Positions 52,964-62,504 of a DNA stretch of 64,000 bases are shown piece after piece. The translations under genes and the position numbers were made by a program. Source of the DNA: Sulfitobacter sp. DFL-14 (GTDB taxonomy: Bacteria > Pseudomonadota > Alphaproteobacteria > Rhodobacterales > Rhodobacteraceae); assembly GCF_003335585.1 (NCBI RefSeq), contig NZ_QBFD01000015.1, forward strand, positions 444,304 to 508,303, given 5' to 3'. The notes under the pieces were generated by a model. That model did no database searches. It saw only the letters and a program-made list of their open reading frames with translations, and had not been told where the DNA came from. The stretch's first letter is position 1. The number at the start of each line of letters is the position of its first letter.

Positions 52964-53922
52964 CAACACCCTTTCTGGATACCGCACGCCGGGTGATCCG
53001 CGCCGAATCCGCCGCGCTTGAAACCCTCGCCGACAGCCTCGATGACCGTTTTCGCATCGCCATCGACATGATGCGCGCCTGCAAGGGCCGCGTGATTGTC
53101 ACCGGCATCGGCAAATCCGGCCATATCGCCAAGAAGATCGCGGCGACTCTGGCCAGCACCGGCACGCCTGCCCAATTCGTCCACCCGGCCGAGGCCAGCC
53201 ATGGCGACCTGGGCATGATCACTGCCGCTGACGTCGTGCTCGCGATCTCGAACTCCGGCGAAGCGCCGGAGCTTGGCAACCTCATTGCCTATTCGCGGCG
53301 CTTCGACATTCCGCTGATCGGCATGACCAGCCGCCCCGAGAGCGCATTGGGCAGCCAGTCGGACGTGATACTGGCGTTGCCGCAACTGGGCGAAGCCTGT
53401 GGCACCGGGGCGGTGCCGACGATTTCCACGACCATGACACTGGCGCTGGGCGATGCGCTGGCCGTCGCCCTGATGGAAAACCGCGCCTTCACCGCCGAAC
53501 ATTTCCGCAACTTTCATCCCGGTGGCAAACTGGGCGCACAGTTCAGCCGGGTGCGGGACCTCATGCACAGCGGTGACGCCCTGCCGCTGGTACATGAAGA
53601 CACGGATATGTCCCGCGCACTGGCAGAGATCGGCAGCAAGGCCTTTGGCGTCACCGGCGTTTGCGACGACGAGGGTCGGCTCATCGGTATCATCACAACA
53701 GGGGACCTGGGCCGCCACATGGAAGGGATGATGGCGCTGAAAGCCCGCGACGTCATGACACGCAATCCCATCACCGTCGGTCCGGACGACCTGGCCGAAC
53801 GCGCCGTCGGCATCATGAACGCCCGCAAGATCACCTGCCTGCTGGTGGTGGACCCGGCCGCGCCGGACATCCTCATCGGCCTGCTGCACATCCACGACTG
53901 CCTGCGCGTCGGGCTGGGTTGA
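52960..53922 (+). CDS. kdsD: Arabinose-5-phosphate isomerase (KpsF/GutQ/KdsD family)
   Basis: 320 residues. A SIS sugar-isomerase domain (about 1-180, TGIGKSGHIAKKIAATLASTG and AISNSGEAPEL) and two CBS domains (about 200-320). It converts ribulose-5-P to arabinose-5-P, the first step of Kdo synthesis. Followed by lptC, lptA and lptB, so Kdo supply and LPS transport are in one operon. Confidence 0.93.
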   Translation: MTTPFLDTARRVIRAESAALETLADSLDDRFRIAIDMMRACKGRVIVTGIGKSGHIAKKIAATLASTGTPAQFVHPAEASHGDLGMITAADVVLAISNSGEAPELGNLIAYSRRFDIPLIGMTSRPESALGSQSDVILALPQLGEACGTGAVPTISTTMTLALGDALAVALMENRAFTAEHFRNFHPGGKLGAQFSRVRDLMHSGDALPLVHEDTDMSRALAEIGSKAFGVTGVCDDEGRLIGIITTGDLGRHMEGMMALKARDVMTRNPITVGPDDLAERAVGIMNARKITCLLVVDPAAPDILIGLLHIHDCLRVGLG

Positions 53923-53927
53923 ACACC

Positions 53928-54536
53928 ATGCAGGCCGACCGCCATTCGCGCATGGTATCCTTGCTCAAGGTGCTGTTTCCGCTTCTGGCACTGGCGCTGT
54001 TGTCGACCCTCTTCCTGCTGTCCCGCGTCATCGACCCGGAAACGGCGATACCCTTTGCCGACAAGGAAATTCAGGACCGTCTGCGCGACCAGCAGGTGAC
54101 CGGTCCCTTCTTTTCCGGTGCCACCGCCAACGGCGATCTGATTTCCTTTTCCGCGGAAAAGCTGACCACCCCGCAGAACGAGGTCGGCGCGAACCGTGCC
54201 GAGGATGTGCGTGTGGTCATGGATCTGCACGGCGGCACGACCCTGACACTTCAGGCCAATGTCGCCCATTTCGAAATGCCGAAAGACCGTGCCGATCTTG
54301 AGGGCAATGTGGTGATCGAAACCTCCAACAATTACATGATTGAAAGTGACCGGCTGACCACCCAAATGACCAATCTGGACGTCAGGTCCCCCGGGCCGGT
54401 CCAGGCACAAACCCCGATAGGCACCCTCAATGCGGGAAGCATGGTCATCAGTACCTCAAACGAGGGAGAAGCCACCCAATTGATTTTCAAAAACGGCGTG
54501 AAACTGATATACGACCCCAAACTGGTAGAAGAGTGA
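53928..54536 (+). CDS. lptC: LPS export system protein LptC
   Basis: 202 residues from the ATG at 53928, five bases after kdsD. One N-terminal membrane helix (LLKVLFPLLALALLSTLFLL) anchors a periplasmic beta-jellyroll. The pattern of short strands (LEGNVVIETSNNYMIESDRL) matches LptC. It passes LPS from LptBFG to LptA. Confidence 0.85.
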   Translation: MQADRHSRMVSLLKVLFPLLALALLSTLFLLSRVIDPETAIPFADKEIQDRLRDQQVTGPFFSGATANGDLISFSAEKLTTPQNEVGANRAEDVRVVMDLHGGTTLTLQANVAHFEMPKDRADLEGNVVIETSNNYMIESDRLTTQMTNLDVRSPGPVQAQTPIGTLNAGSMVISTSNEGEATQLIFKNGVKLIYDPKLVEE

Positions 54537-55036
54537 CCCACGTGAACCATCTAAGATCCCTGTTGCTGCCCGTCTTTCTGATCGTGTTTGCCGGGCCGCT
54601 TCTGGCACAGGGGGCCAGCGTCGCCTTTGGCACCATCCGACAGGACACCAAACAACCGGTGGAAGTGACCGCCGACAACCTCTCCGTGGATCAGGAGACC
54701 GGGACCGCGATCTTTACCGGGAACGTGATGATCGGTCAGGGCGATCTGCGCCTGTCCGCCGCCCGCGTCCTGGTAGTCTACCGCAACCAGAACAAGGGCA
54801 TTGCGCGGCTGGAAGCGACTGGCGGCGTCACGCTGGTATCCGGCCCGGACGCCGCTGAATCGGAGCGGGCGGATTACAACATCGACACCGGCACCATCGT
54901 GATGACGGGCAATGTGCTGCTGGCACAGGGCCCCAGCGCGCTTTCCGCCGACAAGATGAGCGTCCGGCTTTCGGACGGCACCGCACAGATGTCCGGCCGG
55001 GTGCGCACCATCCTGCAGACAGGTGGCGACAACTGA
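54533..55036 (+). CDS. lptA: LPS transport periplasmic protein LptA
   Basis: 167 residues with a signal peptide ending near LLAQGASVAFG. The OstA/LptA beta-jellyroll is indicated by VEVTADNLSVDQETGTAIF and TGNVMIGQGDLRLSAARV. It bridges the periplasm for LPS. Starts with GTG in a 4-base overlap with lptC; its stop overlaps the lptB ATG. Confidence 0.88.
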   Translation: MTHVNHLRSLLLPVFLIVFAGPLLAQGASVAFGTIRQDTKQPVEVTADNLSVDQETGTAIFTGNVMIGQGDLRLSAARVLVVYRNQNKGIARLEATGGVTLVSGPDAAESERADYNIDTGTIVMTGNVLLAQGPSALSADKMSVRLSDGTAQMSGRVRTILQTGGDN

Positions 55037-55794
55037 TGGCATCCCCTGACCTGAAGGTCGCGGAAGGCAGTTCCGGCCTTAAGATAGATCACCTGCGCAA
55101 ATCCTACCGGAAAAAGACGGTGATCCGGGATTTCTCGATGCACCTGAACCGGGGCGAAGTTGTCGCCCTGCTGGGGCCGAATGGCTCGGGCAAGACCACG
55201 ACATTCTACGCCGTTGCCGGGCTGGTCACACCCGAAGGCGGCCGTGTCACCGTGGATGGCAAGGATGTGACCCTGCTGCCCATGTACCGTCGCGCGCAGC
55301 TTGGCATCGGTTACCTGCCGCAGGAGATGAGCATCTTTCGCGGTCTCAGCGTGCAGGACAACATCGCCGCGATTCTCGACATCGCCGTGCCGCACCGTCA
55401 CAAGCGGCGCGAACGGCTTGAGGAACTGCTGTCAGAATTCTCCATCGAGCACCTGCGCCGCGCGCCGGCATTGGCCCTGTCGGGCGGGGAACGCCGCCGG
55501 GTCGAGATTGCGCGCTGCCTGGCCGCGAACCCCAAGTACCTTCTGCTTGACGAACCTTTTGCCGGGGTTGATCCGATTTCCGTCGGCGACATCCGCTTGC
55601 TGGTCGCGGATCTGAAAACACGGGGCATCGGCGTTCTGATCACCGACCATAACGTCCGGGAAACGCTCGAAATCGTGGACCGCGCCTATATTCTGCACGA
55701 AGGCAAGGTGCTGATGTCCGGCAGCCCCGACGAGGTGGTGCAGAACGAAAACGTGCGCCGTGTTTATCTTGGCGAGAACTTTCGGATTTCCTAA
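55036..55794 (+). CDS. lptB: LPS export ABC transporter ATP-binding protein LptB
   Basis: 252 residues. Walker A GPNGSGKTTTFYAV, signature LSGGERRRVEIARC, Walker B YLLLDEPFAGVDP and switch His in ITDHNVRETLEI. It powers LPS extraction with LptF and LptG, which are not in this window. Confidence 0.96.
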   Translation: MASPDLKVAEGSSGLKIDHLRKSYRKKTVIRDFSMHLNRGEVVALLGPNGSGKTTTFYAVAGLVTPEGGRVTVDGKDVTLLPMYRRAQLGIGYLPQEMSIFRGLSVQDNIAAILDIAVPHRHKRRERLEELLSEFSIEHLRRAPALALSGGERRRVEIARCLAANPKYLLLDEPFAGVDPISVGDIRLLVADLKTRGIGVLITDHNVRETLEIVDRAYILHEGKVLMSGSPDEVVQNENVRRVYLGENFRIS

Positions 55795-56044
55795 AATTTC
55801 CTAAACTTCAGGCAGCGATATTCGGCTGGCGCAGATGGGATCACCATTGACTTTGCAGCGCATTCTTGGCCTCATGAAGACATGGCAACACTGCGTTCCT
55901 GTTTGAGACTGCACCGGCCTTCACGCCAAGGCACGGTCAAGAACTACCTGGACGCACGGCCATTTTTCCGCATTTGAACATCATCTTGCCCCACTCTGGT
56001 GGTCCGCTTGGCGTTGTTCAAACAAGAGATAACAAGGAGAACCT

Positions 56045-56608
56045 ATGCGGTACCAAATCAGCGGCAAGCAGATCGACATCGGCGAAGCATTACAAACCCA
56101 CGTTCAGGAGGAATTGGGCGCGGCGGTCGGGAAATATGCACAACGTCCGACGGACGCACAGGTCATCTTTTCAAAGTCGGGACACGAGTTTGTCTGTGAG
56201 GCGACCGTCCATCTTTCCACCGGGCTGACCGCATCAGCCAAGGCGCACAGCACCGAAATCTATGGCGCCTTCGATGCCTGCAGCGAAAAGATGGAAAAGC
56301 AGCTGCGCCGCTACAAACGCCGCCTGAAAGATCACCACCAAGTCCGCGCCGTACCGGTTGAACTCTTCGGTGCCTCCTCGTATATCCTTGCCTCTACAAG
56401 CGATTCTGACGCGCAGGAACCCGATACCCTCCAACCCATGATCATCGCGGAAATGCAGACCAAGATCGCAACCTTGTCTGTCGGCGAAGCTGTCATGCAG
56501 ATGGAACTCGCGGGGGCGCCAGTGTTGGTGTTTCGCAAAGAGGGCAAAGAGGGCCTGAACGTCGTGTATCGCCGTGAAGATGGCAACATCGGCTGGATTG
56601 ATCCCTGA
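56045..56608 (+). CDS. hpf: Ribosome hibernation-promoting factor, long form
   Basis: 187 residues. The N-terminal HPF/YfiA domain (1-100) starts MRYQISGKQIDIGEAL, and the C-terminal dimerisation domain (about 130-187) includes PMIIAEMQTKIATLSVGEAVMQME and ends VVYRREDGNIGWIDP. It pairs 70S ribosomes into inactive 100S dimers in stationary phase. A 250-base gap separates it from lptB; rpoN, frequent there in other Proteobacteria, is absent. Confidence 0.94.
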   Translation: MRYQISGKQIDIGEALQTHVQEELGAAVGKYAQRPTDAQVIFSKSGHEFVCEATVHLSTGLTASAKAHSTEIYGAFDACSEKMEKQLRRYKRRLKDHHQVRAVPVELFGASSYILASTSDSDAQEPDTLQPMIIAEMQTKIATLSVGEAVMQMELAGAPVLVFRKEGKEGLNVVYRREDGNIGWIDP

Positions 56609-56653
56609 AAAAGGTGCTCGGGGTAACCCGTTCAAGAGAGCAGGACAAACCGA

Positions 56654-57118
56654 ATGGAACTTGCAAAACTACTCAAGCCGGAAGCGGTTAAAGTCGTTAA
56701 CGCTGCCTCCAGCAAGAAGCGGCTGATGCAGGATCTCGGCGACCTGGTTGAATCTGTCTATGGCTTCAAATCAGGCATTGTCGTTGATGCCCTGATGGCA
56801 AGAGAAGCTCTGGGACCAACGGGTGTGGGCCACGGTGTGGCCCTGCCCCATGCCCGGCTTGACGGATTGGATTCGGTGGTGGGCGCATTCATCCTTCTGG
56901 ATCGGCCTGTCGATTTCTCATCCGTTGACCGGCAGCCGGTGGACATCGCCTTTGCACTCTTTGCCCCCGAAGAAGCGGGTGTCGAGCATCTCAAGGCGCT
57001 TGCTCTGGTGTCGCGCACCCTTCGCAACCAGACGATATGCAGCAAACTGCGCGCGAACCCGGACCCCGCAACGTTGTACACCATCCTGATCGAAGAACCC
57101 TCGGTTCAGGCCGCCTGA
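56654..57118 (+). CDS. ptsN: PTS IIA-like nitrogen-regulatory protein PtsN (EIIA-Ntr)
   Basis: 154 residues, a single EIIA fructose/Ntr domain. The phosphorylated histidine is H66 in GHGVALPHARLDGL. It links the PTS-Ntr phosphorelay to potassium and carbon/nitrogen control. Linked to hpf 45 bases upstream, as in many Proteobacteria; convergent with the sulfotransferase gene. Confidence 0.94.
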   Translation: MELAKLLKPEAVKVVNAASSKKRLMQDLGDLVESVYGFKSGIVVDALMAREALGPTGVGHGVALPHARLDGLDSVVGAFILLDRPVDFSSVDRQPVDIAFALFAPEEAGVEHLKALALVSRTLRNQTICSKLRANPDPATLYTILIEEPSVQAA

Positions 57119-57125
57119 CCGCCCG

Positions 57126-58553
57126 CTATCTCCAGGCAGAAAATCCGAAGGTTATATAGTCGCGCTGATAGGCCTGCGCGCCAAGTTTTTCAATTTCATC
57201 GTCATAGATCGCATCCAGCGTGAAGGGCTGATCGGCATCCGGCAAGGGCGGCGGCGGCGCATCAGCAACCCCGACCGAAGCCGCCAGCGCAGCCAGGTCC
57301 TGCACCATGTCCTCTTCGCGGATGATCCGGTCAGGCAGGCACAGTTCCCCGAATCCCTGGATCGCCTGCGCCTGCGAGCACCACGCCGCATCCACCCGAA
57401 TGGCCGTCTGACCCGCGAGGTTCCCCTTGAGCCAGACCAGAAAGGCCGCAAATGCAGCGCGGTGTTCCGCAAGACCATAGCCTGCATCCGGCCCGTCGGC
57501 AGGCAGCGGCATGTTATAGCGGCGCATCATGGTCTTGCGCAGCTGCACAAAACTGCCCTTCTCCGTCGTCAGAATGTGACGACAGAAGGCATCATGCGCC
57601 CGCGCCAGCGGGTGCCGTATCACGGTAAAGCTGCGGTGCCCGGGATGATCGCGCTTCCATTCACGCAGCTCTTTCTGCGTCATCTTGGAGCGAAGCGCGC
57701 CCCGCCCGACACCGTCCAGTGCCGCCAGCCACTGCAAGATCTCCACCCGTGGTGCAGAGCGCAGCGGCAGATATAGCAGGGGCGCCTGCGCGGCGGCAAA
57801 ATAGGACGGCACATTGGGGCCCCGCCGCGGTTCGAAATTCGGAGTCCGGGTCAGATCGAAACGGTCGAGCCGGGACAGCGCCGCCGTCATCTCGTCGTAG
57901 TTGCTGACCTTCGCCGAGATCGGGCTCGGATTCTGCTTTTTCAGGTTGCTGTCCAGCGCGTCCAGCGTCTCATCCACCCCCAGGTAGCGCGCCAGCCCGT
58001 TCATCACCCCGACGCTTTGCAGATCGTCATAGGCAACATAAAAGGCTGTCTGCCCGCTGACCTGCAGCCTGTTCAGCAAAGTCACCTGAAACGCCTGCAA
58101 CGCCTCAAGATGCGCCTCGAATTCGCGCGCGTCAAAGACCGCCTGCGCCGTCTTCTGCGCCTTGACGTCGGTCAGCTTCCACTGCCCTGTCTCCTGCGCA
58201 ATCTTCCAGCTGACATAGCTGTCCACCGGGTTCCGGGTCAGGATGATCTTGGCGCATTTCGGATCGTCCATGATCGCATCGAAAACGCGTGGATCATGAT
58301 CGTGGAAATACCGGAAACCGCTGAGCCGCGCCGTGTTTCCGCGCATGGCTTTCAACAGCAGATGCGGATCCCGGTCGCGGGTCTTCTGATCAATTCCCAG
58401 GATCGGTTCATTGTGCGGGTAGCCCAGGAAATGCGGGTTGAACGCCTCCCCATGACAGGAGATACCGCCAAAGGCATTCAGGTTGGTTTCAAGGAAATTC
58501 GACCCCGTGCGCATCTCTGCAAACACGACAAAGCTGTGGAATTTCTCGGCCAT
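57126..58553 (-). CDS. Two-domain sulfotransferase (NodH/Stf0-like plus second sulfotransferase domain)
   Basis: 475 residues. The first half has the PAPS 5'-phosphosulfate loop in FAEMRTGSNFLETNL and the 3'-phosphate region in IILTRNPVDSYVSWKIA, as in NodH/Stf0 enzymes. The second half (from about 300) repeats the pattern in FTVIRHPLARAHDAFC, as in sulfotransferase family 2. A fusion of two such domains is uncommon. It follows three glycosyltransferase genes on the same strand and likely adds sulfate to the surface glycan they build. Confidence 0.78.
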   Translation of the reverse strand: MAEKFHSFVVFAEMRTGSNFLETNLNAFGGISCHGEAFNPHFLGYPHNEPILGIDQKTRDRDPHLLLKAMRGNTARLSGFRYFHDHDPRVFDAIMDDPKCAKIILTRNPVDSYVSWKIAQETGQWKLTDVKAQKTAQAVFDAREFEAHLEALQAFQVTLLNRLQVSGQTAFYVAYDDLQSVGVMNGLARYLGVDETLDALDSNLKKQNPSPISAKVSNYDEMTAALSRLDRFDLTRTPNFEPRRGPNVPSYFAAAQAPLLYLPLRSAPRVEILQWLAALDGVGRGALRSKMTQKELREWKRDHPGHRSFTVIRHPLARAHDAFCRHILTTEKGSFVQLRKTMMRRYNMPLPADGPDAGYGLAEHRAAFAAFLVWLKGNLAGQTAIRVDAAWCSQAQAIQGFGELCLPDRIIREEDMVQDLAALAASVGVADAPPPPLPDADQPFTLDAIYDDEIEKLGAQAYQRDYITFGFSAWR

Positions 58554-58556
58554 GGC

Positions 58557-60254
58557 TTATTGTACCAGATAGGGTTTGCGCTGGGTTTTCTGATTTGACG
58601 CGACACCGCGCTCGGCCGGGAAATCGCCCATCAGATAGGGGTGCATCCCCTGGTTCTTCAGATTTTGCAGGAACTGGCCGAAACCACTCAGATCAACCAT
58701 CTTGGGGGCTTCGGACAGGCGGCGCAATTTGGTGCGCCCGATTTCATCCAGTATCCCCTGCAAAGGCTCCATCGGTGCCTCGATGAATTCCGCCATGGTC
58801 CAGATGCGCACGCGGGCCTTGGAATAGGGCGACCGCAGGATATCCATATGTTCGCTTTCGACCTTTTGCAGCTGGGCGGCAATTGTGCGGATCTTTGCAA
58901 AATCCAGGTTGGACCGGAACAACGGCACCGCCCAGGCCCCGGTGATGACGGAAACCTGCGCGTTCGGGTCCTTTGCCACCCGCCAGTTGATATCCTGGTT
59001 GTCTGCCGGACCGAATTGGAAACACTGCCGCTCACCGCGGGTGTTCCAGATCAGATTGGTCAGGAACGCCTTGCTGTTATAATCGCGCAGCGTTGCGGAT
59101 TGCGACAAGGCCCCGTTGATGGCTGTCTGCCCGTCCGCGTAATGCACACCATCCGCGGCAAACAGATGGCCATGCACCCGCGCGCCTGTTGCCTTGGCCA
59201 GCCAGGGTTCGAAATTCTCGAACAATTCGGCAAAGCCCTGGAACATCGAATAGGGTGCCGCCGTCACACCGTTTTCCCAATCTTCGTTGGGAAAGCGGCT
59301 TTGCATATACAGGCCCGACCGGCCGCGCGTCCGCCGCTCCACCGCCTTTGAGAAGATCCTGTCGATCTTGCCGGGGTTCGGCTCCGTCTTTTTCATGGCA
59401 CCCGCAACATCGGTCAGAAACGCCTCGTACAGGCGGTCGGCATAGGGCCAGATCTTGCGCGCGACAAAACAGTCTGACCGCCGCAGCAATTGCAGGTGGT
59501 CGTCGTAGAAAATATGGGGCTTACCCTGAAAATCAAACTTGGACAGCGTCAGGGAACGGCTTTCGATCTTCTCGGAATACAGCCGCGAAAGAGTCTGGAA
59601 ATAGGATTCATCCGGGATCCAGACATGTCTGAAGAACCGGTCATACGCGGGTCTTTCCGGGTCCTGCAGGATCGCGGACAGCGTGCGGCGCGACAGGCAC
59701 CACCATTGCGACCCCATATGCGGCACGATCCCATGCGGCATCTTGCGTTTGAGCCCGAGAAAGCGCTGTACCGCCACCGCCTTGTCAAAGAAATAGCGCC
59801 GCTTTTTCCAGGAGAACGGAAAATGCATGGTAAACCGTTCTTCGTCCAGCCCGCCCACGGTCCAGGGCACATCGGCTGTTGTCGCGCTTTCGATGAAATC
59901 GGTGTTGGGGCGTTCGTCCAGATAATCGATCAGCTCCTGCACCGGACGCAGCGGCAGACAGGACCCGGACGCCAGGTAGACATGTTTGACCTCCGGGTAG
60001 CTGGCCAACAGCTGTTCCGACGCGCTTTGCGATGCGGCGACAATGCCCCAGGTGCCCCATTCGCACCGGTAGCGGGTGCTGAAGGAGACATCCTTCCGGT
60101 CAGCCATCGCATTGACAAAGGCATCATAGGTCCGGCGCGGAACGCCCTTGTCGACATGGATCACAACGGGGCAGCCTGCCGCCGACCAGTGGCGCGCCAC
60201 CTGCTCGGCCCGGCCCAGTGCGGTATGCACCAACATGACAATCCCGACCGTCAT
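58557..60254 (-). CDS. GT14-like glycosyltransferase (core-2/I-branching enzyme family)
   Basis: 565 residues. The catalytic half (1-310) has IVMLVHTALGRAEQV, VIHVDKGVP, YLASGSCLPLRP, and GSQWWCLSRRTLSAIL, typical of the branching beta-1,6-GlcNAc/xylosyltransferase family. A C-terminal domain of about 240 residues is of unknown role. It likely extends a surface polysaccharide. Four bases overlap with the upstream glycosyltransferase gene. Confidence 0.78.
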   Translation of the reverse strand: MTVGIVMLVHTALGRAEQVARHWSAAGCPVVIHVDKGVPRRTYDAFVNAMADRKDVSFSTRYRCEWGTWGIVAASQSASEQLLASYPEVKHVYLASGSCLPLRPVQELIDYLDERPNTDFIESATTADVPWTVGGLDEERFTMHFPFSWKKRRYFFDKAVAVQRFLGLKRKMPHGIVPHMGSQWWCLSRRTLSAILQDPERPAYDRFFRHVWIPDESYFQTLSRLYSEKIESRSLTLSKFDFQGKPHIFYDDHLQLLRRSDCFVARKIWPYADRLYEAFLTDVAGAMKKTEPNPGKIDRIFSKAVERRTRGRSGLYMQSRFPNEDWENGVTAAPYSMFQGFAELFENFEPWLAKATGARVHGHLFAADGVHYADGQTAINGALSQSATLRDYNSKAFLTNLIWNTRGERQCFQFGPADNQDINWRVAKDPNAQVSVITGAWAVPLFRSNLDFAKIRTIAAQLQKVESEHMDILRSPYSKARVRIWTMAEFIEAPMEPLQGILDEIGRTKLRRLSEAPKMVDLSGFGQFLQNLKNQGMHPYLMGDFPAERGVASNQKTQRKPYLVQ

Positions 60255-61261
60255 GCCCAGTTTCCTTTCGACATCAGGCCGAGAATCTCAAGCTGTCGCC
60301 AGTTGATGTAACGCTCTGACCATTTGCACCAAAGCTGCGGGTCGTGCTTCAGCCGGTCGGCATAGGCCTTGTATTCGACGGAACCGGCGTAGTGCTGCGA
60401 CCGCTCCAATTCCTCGGCGGCCTTGGTGCCGAATGTGTCAATGAACTTGGCATGCAGCAACACGCCCGATGCCTTTTCACCGCCCCATTCGTCATAGACC
60501 TGATTCAGCCCGCGCGGCAGCAGCATGTGGGTGGAGCTGACATAGGTATAGCGTTTGTCCCATTTCACCAATGGCACCTTGTTCAGGGCCGGTGCCTTTG
60601 CCGGCGCGTCGGGGAAGAAGACACGCGCACGCGGCCCCCCCTGAATCCACAGGTTGGTGAACAGGTGATTGCGCGAAATGGTGTAATTGCCGCTGTCGAA
60701 CCAGGTGGCAATCTCGATCGGGTTCTGTCCCGCCTGATAGGGCTGCTCATCCAACCGCCCCTTGGGGTACATATCCAGCAACATCGCAGAGAACGACTTG
60801 ATCGAAGACGCATCCAGCCAGTCCGTCAGGGCCCGCAGCGGGCGGGTATCGCAGAACGGATAGACCAGGAATTCATCGGGATCGACGGTCAGCGCCCAAT
60901 GCCCATGGGCGTATTTGCGGGCCAGCCAGTTCAGCCAATCCACACCGAAACGGGCGCGCTTGTAGCTAGCCGTCGTGCTCCACACCGAAACATCCGGCTG
61001 ATCCGCAAGATAGTCGAGGGATCCATCGGTGCTGTCATTGTCGACAAAGAAGAAATGGCCGATGCCCATTTCCCGGTAGTAATCCAGAAAATAGGGCAGC
61101 CGGATACCTTCGTTCCGCTGGGTGCAGAACAACAGCAGATCGTCGGGCCGGATTTGTCCGGTCCGATTTGCGACCCGCTTGAGTTCGCGACGTTTGCGCA
61201 GGGCACGGACACGCCATCGCTTCCGCTGCACCCTCAGCCAATATGACTGCAAAACACCCAA
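60251..61261 (-). CDS. Glycosyltransferase family 2-like protein
   Basis: 336 residues. The GT-A fold core shows LLLFCTQRNEGIRLPYFLDYY, FFFVDNDSTDGSLDYL and the metal-binding DxD-type ALTVDPDEFLVYP. A cationic N-terminus (about 30 residues, Arg-rich) precedes it. The order and overlap with the GT14-like gene indicate a common operon. The sugar donor is unknown. Confidence 0.8.
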   Translation of the reverse strand: MGVLQSYWLRVQRKRWRVRALRKRRELKRVANRTGQIRPDDLLLFCTQRNEGIRLPYFLDYYREMGIGHFFFVDNDSTDGSLDYLADQPDVSVWSTTASYKRARFGVDWLNWLARKYAHGHWALTVDPDEFLVYPFCDTRPLRALTDWLDASSIKSFSAMLLDMYPKGRLDEQPYQAGQNPIEIATWFDSGNYTISRNHLFTNLWIQGGPRARVFFPDAPAKAPALNKVPLVKWDKRYTYVSSTHMLLPRGLNQVYDEWGGEKASGVLLHAKFIDTFGTKAAEELERSQHYAGSVEYKAYADRLKHDPQLWCKWSERYINWRQLEILGLMSKGNWA

Positions 61262-61312
61262 TAACCGCCCTCTACCTTGCCGATATGGCCGCGCTTCTAG
61301 GCGCTACCAACT

Positions 61313-62467
61313 CTAACTTAACACGGTCTTGAAGTGTTTGTCCCAATCAGGGCCAACAAACGAAATCTTCCTTCCCGCGCCCACCGGCATCTCTGCCCAC
61401 TGGTTAAGCATATCCAGCCACAAATACCGATCCGAAACCGACGCGTAAACGGCATTCTCCCCCAAAAATTCGCGTAATACCTCCAGATCGTTGCATAAAA
61501 CCCGCGATCCAAGCTGTACCGCCTCCAGTGGCGGCAGACCAAAACCTTCCGCATGGCTTGGAAACAGCGCACCCGCAGACCCCTGAACAAGGGCCGCAAG
61601 CGCCTTGTCTTCCAGGCCGGGCAGCTCCCGAACCGGGTGGCCCATGGGCAGGGCGTCAAGGCGCGCGAACAAGGCCTCGTTGTTCCAGCCCCTGCTGCCA
61701 CACAGCAGCAGCGGCGGCGCGGCGGGGCCCATCTCCTCCCACAGGTCCAGCAGGAATGCGTGGTTCTTGCGCGGCTCCAACGTGCCGACAGTCACGAAAT
61801 AGGGCCCCTCCGGCGGCAATCCTGCCGGCAGCGCCGTTACGTCCGGGCGCGGCAGATCCGTGCCAAGGTAGGCCACAACCCCCGGCGGCACCCGCCCCAT
61901 CGCGTCAAGATACCTTTCCGTCCGGTCCCGGGTGTCGTTTGAATTATAAATGATCCTGTCGGCCCGCGCGCTGACCCGGCGCAGCTTGGCCTCAAAGGTT
62001 TTCACACTGCCCGCGCGCTGGAATGCCGGATGCTCCAGCGGAATCACGTCATGAATCAGCACATGGACAGTGCCGCCCGCGGCTTTGACGGCCTCCAGGA
62101 CGCGTTCAGTCAGATTGCTGTGCCCGGTGTTGAAATAGTCAAAACCCCCAGGAAAATGCCGCCGCAACATGCCCGGCAGGGCCGACCGCCAGGACCGCGC
62201 CAGGGCAAGCCGCCGCAGATCGCTTTCTGCCCGCCGGACCGCATCCGGCCGCGACCGCCCCAGCCGGGACAGGATACCGCTGCGGCCCCAGGGCCTGCGC
62301 CCTTCCAGCCGGGCGAGGAAACCTTCCAGCCCCTCCCGGTCCAGCAGTACATAGCCCAGCGCGGTACGCACCAGACCGAAACAGGGAGAGTCTTCTTGCA
62401 GGAAACGGCGCAGATACGCCTGTTCGACACGGTCCACACCGGTCGCGACCCGGCCTGCCCGCCGCAA
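61313..62467 (-). CDS. Glycosyltransferase family 4, start uncertain
   Basis: 384 residues from the TTG at 62467. The GT-B C-terminal domain has TVGTLEPRKNHAFLLDLW, LLCGSRGWNNEAL and SHAEGFGLPPLEAVQLGSRV with the E-x7-E pair. The open frame continues upstream to about 62550 and encodes APVRLLDLTRSL just before the TTG, which looks like the normal N-terminus of the family. That part has no ATG or GTG, so a rare start such as CTG or ATT inside the galE end is possible. It ends 51 bases before the GT2-like gene. Confidence 0.78.
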   Translation of the reverse strand: MRRAGRVATGVDRVEQAYLRRFLQEDSPCFGLVRTALGYVLLDREGLEGFLARLEGRRPWGRSGILSRLGRSRPDAVRRAESDLRRLALARSWRSALPGMLRRHFPGGFDYFNTGHSNLTERVLEAVKAAGGTVHVLIHDVIPLEHPAFQRAGSVKTFEAKLRRVSARADRIIYNSNDTRDRTERYLDAMGRVPPGVVAYLGTDLPRPDVTALPAGLPPEGPYFVTVGTLEPRKNHAFLLDLWEEMGPAAPPLLLCGSRGWNNEALFARLDALPMGHPVRELPGLEDKALAALVQGSAGALFPSHAEGFGLPPLEAVQLGSRVLCNDLEVLREFLGENAVYASVSDRYLWLDMLNQWAEMPVGAGRKISFVGPDWDKHFKTVLS

Positions 62468-62504
62468 TGAGCGGGTCAGGTCCAGCAGCCGTACAGGCGC
62501 AGTA

